A stretch of DNA of 47,322 nucleotides, from positions 1-47,322 of IMG/VR virus record IMGVR_UViG_3300042301_000695; one strand, 5' to 3'. Source of the DNA: a virus. A program made the translations under genes and the position numbers. Below the pieces are notes generated by a model. That model was not told where the DNA came from. It did not search any database and worked only from the letters and a program-made list of their open reading frames with translations. Numbering within the stretch: the first letter of the stretch is position 1; each line of letters starts with the position of its first letter. Shown here in pieces: positions 44,008 through 47,322 of the stretch.

Positions 44008-45516
44008 CCATGTCCAGTCAGAATAGAATGGAAAGCGCTGGTCAAGCACATTGGCATCTTGGTAAAGAGTGTCTCCGGGCTTCATCCCAGCGTAAGATCC
44101 ATTGGTTAGGTAGTCCAAGTTAAGGGTTGCATACATAGCCGCATCCAAGCGGTCAGGGGATTTTAGACCTCTGGAGCGCATGTCATCCTTAGATTCGATC
44201 TGGATTGCACCCTTTGGGCTGAACTTATACTTAATGACCATCATCTCGTCAAGCAGGGTCTTGTCGTCGATGTCGATGTCTAGCTGCCCCATTAGCATTT
44301 TCTCACGCAGGTTGTCGTAGCCAAATGCACGAGCGTTGAGCCAGCGGGTGTTATCCGGGCTAGCTGCGGCTCCGACTACCGAGATAACCGTATACATGTT
44401 GTTGCACATAGCTGCCAGCATATCCACCACAGGTGCGCCTAGACCTGTGCCGTCGACGCGGACCTCACGCACACCAGTGGCGATAGCAGCCTCGTGGATG
44501 CGGTTTGCCGACTCGACTGCGTTTGCCTTTGTCCATGTCGCGAAATGGCGTAAGCGGCCACCTCTGTTGATGTAGATAACGCTGTCGTCCTCACCGAAGC
44601 GAGCGATGTCCACGCCCAGCACCGCTGGGATTTCGCCATCCTCAACAATGTCAGTGTCGATTGCAGAATCTAGAGCCACCTGCGAGAAGAAAGTGGTGTC
44701 GTCTTCCTCTGGGAACTGCCCGAGAACCTTGGACTTGTATCTAGCGGACTCTTCGCCCCAAGCCTTCTTCTGGCGCTCTACCCAAGACGGCTGAATGAGA
44801 AGGGGTGCCACATCTTCCGGTACCCATTCGTTAGTGAAATTAGGCGAATCAAAAGCTGATATCTGAATCTTGTTCCAGGTTTCATCTTCCCTGAATATAC
44901 GATGGAATTCAGTTCCTCGACGGTCAGGGTTTCCAATAGCGAGAACTCGACTGTCCGCGGATGTAGTAACTGCTTCAGCAGCAGTGTAAAGGTCAGTTGG
45001 AATACCCCCGGCCTCGTCCAATACAACAAATACATATCGCCTGTGGATTCCCTGGAACGCCGAAACAATGTCGGTATCAGCAGGTCGTCTTCCAAATCCA
45101 ATAAGAGTGCCGTACTCGTCATTTAGTTTCCATTCCTCTGATTGGTTGATGTGCCCGGGTAGGCTAAAGCCACGGACTGCAGCAATTTTATGATTGTCTT
45201 TTAGCTCACGGAAAAGAACGCGGGCAATCTGGGGATAAGTTGGAGCTGAACAAATAAGCGCAACCTCGTAAGGATCGTGTACAGCAATCCACCAGCTGCC
45301 AAGAATGCCAGCAGTAGCAGACTTGCCAGCACCATTACAGCTAACCACAGCAGTATGAGTGTTATGAGCCACACTGAGCGCAACCTCTGCTTGCTTTGAC
45401 CATAGATGCTTGCCCAGAACGTCCGAAGCCCAAGCCACTGGGTCATTAAGGTAGATCGAGTTTTTGGAGCGCTTTCTGAGGTCGCTGATGACTCCATCGA
45501 TGACATTATCTATCAT
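44005..45516 (-). CDS. terL: Terminase large subunit
   Basis: A 503-aa packaging motor. ATPase: Walker A SCNGAGKS at residues 59-66, Walker B VFVVLDEAGG near residue 165, and LAIGNPDRRGTEF as the coupling segment. Nuclease: GVDIARFGEDDSVIYI (first Asp), VRVDGTGLGAPVVDML (second Asp) and SPDRLDAAMYATLN (third Asp), the RNase H-like triad. It cuts concatemers and pumps DNA through the portal. It overlaps the small subunit gene by 11 nt. Confidence 0.95.
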   Translation of the reverse strand: MIDNVIDGVISDLRKRSKNSIYLNDPVAWASDVLGKHLWSKQAEVALSVAHNTHTAVVSCNGAGKSATAGILGSWWIAVHDPYEVALICSAPTYPQIARVLFRELKDNHKIAAVRGFSLPGHINQSEEWKLNDEYGTLIGFGRRPADTDIVSAFQGIHRRYVFVVLDEAGGIPTDLYTAAEAVTTSADSRVLAIGNPDRRGTEFHRIFREDETWNKIQISAFDSPNFTNEWVPEDVAPLLIQPSWVERQKKAWGEESARYKSKVLGQFPEEDDTTFFSQVALDSAIDTDIVEDGEIPAVLGVDIARFGEDDSVIYINRGGRLRHFATWTKANAVESANRIHEAAIATGVREVRVDGTGLGAPVVDMLAAMCNNMYTVISVVGAAASPDNTRWLNARAFGYDNLREKMLMGQLDIDIDDKTLLDEMMVIKYKFSPKGAIQIESKDDMRSRGLKSPDRLDAAMYATLNLDYLTNGSYAGMKPGDTLYQDANVLDQRFPFYSDWTW

Positions 45517-46006
45517 TCTCTATCTCTGCCTTTGCTCGGAATAGCCCCTCGGCTACCAGCTCGTCTAGTTCGTGCCGTGGCACCTCTGGGTAACGCTCTG
45601 CAAGTTCTTGCTTAGCGAAGTTCAATGCGGCATCCATAGCCCGTAGCAGGATCTTCTGCTGGAACTCTGAGAGGCGCAGCACTTGGTCAGTTACCTTACC
45701 CTTCTCGGAGTCTAGGCGCTTGCCAATTAGCTCTAACGTTTTGAGCATTAGGCGGCCAGCCTCTGGGTCCTGCATCTGCACAGCGTTGAGACGCAGGGAA
45801 TCCTTGAGTTCGTTTAGCTCGAAGAGTAGTAGCTGGCGCTGTTCGACCTCGGTCCAGATGTCGCGCTTCTTCATCAGCTGCTTAACGTGGTCGATGGCCT
45901 GAGCGGCTGGGATGCCAGTCTTTAGCTCGATCTCGTCACCAGAGGCTCCAGAAGCCGCTAGGTGGATAAGAGTGTCGTCGAGCAGGGAAATCTCACTAGA
46001 GGCCAT
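45506..46006 (-). CDS. terS: Terminase small subunit
   Basis: A 166-aa helical protein. Its N-terminal part contains an HTH-like segment (LIHLAASGASGDEIELKTGI, AQAIDHVKQLM), then a central oligomerisation helix region (LLLFELNELKDSLRLNAVQM), and an acidic C-terminus. Size, the position right before terL and the HTH followed by helices identify it as the DNA-recognising subunit. Its start lies within the end of the 53-aa gene upstream, with AAAGGAAAGG as ribosome site. Confidence 0.85.
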   Translation of the reverse strand: MASSEISLLDDTLIHLAASGASGDEIELKTGIPAAQAIDHVKQLMKKRDIWTEVEQRQLLLFELNELKDSLRLNAVQMQDPEAGRLMLKTLELIGKRLDSEKGKVTDQVLRLSEFQQKILLRAMDAALNFAKQELAERYPEVPRHELDELVAEGLFRAKAEIENDR

Positions 46007-46157
46007 TGAGGGGCCTTTCCTTTGGTAGCGGTGGGAGCTTAGCGTTTACTTCTTGGAGCGCACAGAAGATCGCATAGAGCATGTCGGCAATCTGCTTTAG
46101 TTCGACAGTCGACTGTTCTGGGGTTGGTTCTGGTGCTTCGGTGAGTCCACGCGCCAT
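45996..46157 (-). CDS. Hypothetical small protein, 53 aa
   Basis: The frame from ATG 46155-46157 to TAG at 45996-45998 has a strong ribosome site (GGGAGGAAAAACAAA). The product starts MARGLTEAPEPTPEQSTVEL and has one helix (KQIADMLYAIFCALQEVNAK), ending with a Pro/Lys-rich tail. It overlaps terS by 11 nt. Small helical proteins upstream of terS are common in actinophages; role unknown. The palindrome-overlapped -10 element lies upstream. Confidence 0.75.
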   Translation of the reverse strand: MARGLTEAPEPTPEQSTVELKQIADMLYAIFCALQEVNAKLPPLPKERPLNGL

Positions 46158-46194
46158 TTTGTTTTTCCTCCCGCGAAAAATTTTTTAGTGATCT

Positions 46195-46216
46195 AATTCT
46201 ATCAGGAAATAGAATT
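46195..46216. promoter_or_regulatory. Palindromic operator over a late -10 element
   Basis: AATTCTAT (46195-46202) and ATAGAATT (46209-46216) form a perfect 8-bp inverted repeat with a 6-bp spacer. On the minus strand its first arm contains TGATAGAAT, the extended -10 (46196-46201) of the terminase operon. A dimeric repressor or activator could act here. Confidence 0.55.
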
Positions 46217-46227
46217 TCTATGATTTT

Positions 46228-46395
46228 TTAGATGATCACCTTGAGCACGACAAGGCAAGGGTCTCCGCCTTGCTCCCACTCAGCTTCTTCGTCGATGGTC
46301 ATGTATGGGTCTCCCTCGTGGGTGTTACAGAAGGGCGGGGATACCCAGCCTTCGTCAATGCCGATCTGGAGCCATGCGTCGTAGTCAAGAGTCAT
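46228..46395 (-). CDS. Hypothetical small protein, 55 aa, actinophage type
   Basis: The product MTLDYDAWLQIGIDEGWVSP, PFCNTHEGDPYMTIDEEAEW, EQGGDPCLVVLKVII has the pattern of a small protein often seen in actinophages: W-L..GI..G[WF]...P.C..H[ED]G.P...E.....GGDPC.....R/K. Two or three Cys and one His could bind zinc. No ribosome site is present; TAGAAT is 6 nt before the ATG. An alternative is coupling to a 24-codon ORF (46392-46466) that ends in an ATGA overlap. Confidence 0.78.
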   Translation of the reverse strand: MTLDYDAWLQIGIDEGWVSPPFCNTHEGDPYMTIDEEAEWEQGGDPCLVVLKVII

Positions 46396-46401
46396 GGTTG
46401 G

Positions 46402-46407
46402 ATTCTA
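46402..46407 (-). promoter_or_regulatory. -10 element TAGAAT, leaderless spacing
   Basis: On the minus strand TGT-TAGAAT ends exactly 6 nt before ATG 46395 (CCAACC between). With no ribosome site this suggests a leaderless mRNA. Confidence 0.55.
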
Positions 46408-46521
46408 ACATAAAGTTTGAAAAGGTTGGCGAAGTGAGCGTGATGGGAGAGGTCCGGCCCGCTCATGTATACGCCTAATAAAATGATTTCTTTGCGGCCA
46501 CTGAGGGCAGAACGCCAGGAC

Positions 46522-46562
46522 AAAAAAAGGGCCAGGCTTGGCGGGGGAACCAAACCTGACCC
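46522..46562 (-). terminator. Rho-independent terminator
   Basis: GGGCCAGGCTTGG (46529-46541) pairs with CCAA-A-CCTG-A-CCC (46550-46562) with two mispaired positions. In the minus-strand RNA the stem is followed by seven U. It ends the short operon of small genes 46573-46840 and separates it from the late packaging operon. Confidence 0.88.
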
Positions 46563-46572
46563 TCTCGTTTAC

Positions 46573-46719
46573 CTAGACTGTTGGAAGTCCAGGAGCTAGG
46601 ATTGCTTCGGCAATTACATAACCGAATAGCAACCCAATACCTACTACCCACATCAAGTCCATGAACTTACTGTTCAGGAACTTCTGCAGGTTTGTCTTTG
46701 GCTTTGCGTGTCTTGACAT
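46573..46719 (-). CDS. Small membrane protein, 48 aa
   Basis: The frame from ATG 46717-46719 to TAG 46573-46575 has a strong GAGGAGAG ribosome site. The product has a basic start (MSRHAKPKTNLQKFLN) and one membrane span (MDLMWVVGIGLLFGYVIAEA), ending with APGLPTV. Short phage membrane peptides like this may interact with host envelope proteins; function unknown. It lies 1 nt after the zinc-finger-like gene. Confidence 0.72.
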   Translation of the reverse strand: MSRHAKPKTNLQKFLNSKFMDLMWVVGIGLLFGYVIAEAILAPGLPTV

Positions 46720-46720
46720 T

Positions 46721-46840
46721 TTAACTCTCCTCATTTTCGATACTTGCCCAATTCTCAGGCTTTACAATTTCTATCCAATCTCCACCACAACCTTCACACT
46801 TAGTCTTGCTACTACTCTTCTTTACATACATTATGCACAT
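46721..46840 (-). CDS. Small Cys-rich protein, 39 aa
   Basis: The frame from ATG 46838-46840 to TAA 46721-46723 is preceded by AAGGAGAAAAG, a strong ribosome site. The product MCIMYVKKSSSKTKCEGCGG, DWIEIVKPENWASIENEES has one C-x2-C knuckle (CEGC) and an early Cys. It may be half of a zinc ribbon that pairs as a dimer. It is too short to classify. Its stop is followed at once by the next gene. Confidence 0.68.
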   Translation of the reverse strand: MCIMYVKKSSSKTKCEGCGGDWIEIVKPENWASIENEES

Positions 46841-46863
46841 CTTTTCTCCTTATGTCTTGGTCA

Positions 46864-46913
46864 GGAAACCAGCGGCTGGCTAGCTCGAAGAATGAGAGCA
46901 GCCGCCGGTTTCC
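46864..46913. repeat. Long hairpin after the right-edge gene
   Basis: GGAAACCAGCGGCTG (46864-46878) and CAGCCGCCGGTTTCC (46899-46913) pair over 15 positions with one mismatch and a 20-nt loop. It lies 11 nt after the stop of the gene at 46925 and before the small gene at 46840. Without a U-run it is more like an RNA-processing or stability element than a terminator. Confidence 0.6.
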
Positions 46914-46924
46914 GTCTCGGTGGG

Positions 46925-47322
46925 TTACTTGATGAACTTCACGATGCTGTTCTGTGGGCCATATCCATTGTCTTGGTGCATCCCTACCAAGAACTTGACC
47001 GACTTGCCGATTACCGTCTCTAGGTCAGCTACTGCGCCTAGCCCTACTGCCTGAGCAAACGATACGGTGGACATCTGGTACCACTTGGTGTCACCCTCGT
47101 TCAACTTCTTGAACTGAGCTGCGGTGAACTGCGGCAATACCTTCCAGATGTAGCGACCATCTTCCATCTGCACTGCAATGTCGATGCTCTTCTTACCTGC
47201 GTGACGACCGTTGCGAATAGTGGTCTCACGTGCTTCCTTGATGATGCCCTCGTACTCACCTGGGGTGAGTGGTACGAATGGCTTGTTTACGGTCTGTGCT
47301 GCTTCTACTACTACAGTGAACT
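46925..47322 (-). CDS. DUF669-like protein, N-terminus cut by window edge
   Basis: The minus strand is open from the right edge (codon boundary at 47320) to TAA at 46925-46927, giving 131 residues without the start. The pattern PLTPGEYEGIIKEARET, NGRHAGKKSIDIAVQ, GRYIWKVLPQFT, VSFAQAVGLG, VIGKSVKFLVG and NSIVKFIK aligns by eye with the DUF669-like protein at 10504. A single-strand-DNA-binding role is therefore possible. It heads the leftward small-gene operon. If the genome is circular, the frame joining to the gene at 1-615 is off by two bases, so either bases are missing between the ends or they are separate genes. Confidence 0.7.
   Translation of the reverse strand, partial: FTVVVEAAQTVNKPFVPLTPGEYEGIIKEARETTIRNGRHAGKKSIDIAVQMEDGRYIWKVLPQFTAAQFKKLNEGDTKWYQMSTVSFAQAVGLGAVADLETVIGKSVKFLVGMHQDNGYGPQNSIVKFIK

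Overview
The window is most of the genome of a tailed, long-tailed (siphovirus-type) bacteriophage whose host is very probably an actinobacterium. The evidence for the host is two tandem WhiB-like Fe-S regulators (a family confined to actinobacteria and their phages), a protein of the MSMEG_6728 / pyrimidine-dimer-glycosylase type, a DUF6093-like connector, and several predicted leaderless transcripts. Base composition looks moderate rather than GC-rich, so a freshwater planktonic actinobacterium is a reasonable guess, but this is inference. No integrase, excisionase, partition gene, CRISPR array or canonical cloverleaf tRNA is visible.

Layout. 1-749 (minus): a gene cut by the left edge plus a tiny membrane ORF. 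750-1109: a divergent control region with three TTGACA promoters, tandem repeats, a palindrome and a large hairpin. 1110-16576 (plus): the early/middle arm. It begins with a class II glutamine amidotransferase, then a non-coding block that is AT-rich, G-quadruplex-prone and A-tract-rich (origin candidate), then an array of small acidic proteins, an XRE regulator, a helicase, two WhiB proteins, a RecB/Cas4-like nuclease, a Sak4-like RecA-fold ATPase, a DUF669-like protein, an unusual structured RNA element, a primase-helicase, small zinc-ribbon proteins, a RuvC-like resolvase and a DnaQ-like exonuclease. No DNA polymerase of family A, B or C is seen.

16551-46395 (minus): the late arm. Reading in the direction of transcription (from high to low coordinates) it holds small genes, terminase small and large subunits, portal, protease with a nested scaffold, capsid decoration protein, major capsid protein, two to three rho-independent terminators around a NrdH-like glutaredoxin, a block of collagen-like and Mtd_N-type fibre genes, head-tail connectors, tail terminator, major tail protein, tail-assembly chaperones with a -1 frameshift on T TTT TTA, a 2467-residue tape measure, distal tail proteins, an S74-chaperoned fibre, an H-lectin-like protein, and a lysis cassette (M23 lysin, holin candidates, and a secreted proline-rich protein). 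46396-47322 (minus): small genes and a DUF669-like gene cut by the right edge.

Two regulatory styles stand out. The plus-strand early genes carry TTGACA -35 boxes. The minus-strand late gaps instead carry a recurring TGnTAnAAT or GGTAnAAT -10 element without a recognisable -35, in four cases exactly 6 nt before an ATG. The strongest candidates for something undescribed are the tRNA-like/double-hairpin RNA at 11016-11173, this late -10 signature, the control region 750-1109, the secreted proline-rich protein in the lysis cassette, and the fibre block inserted between capsid and connector genes.
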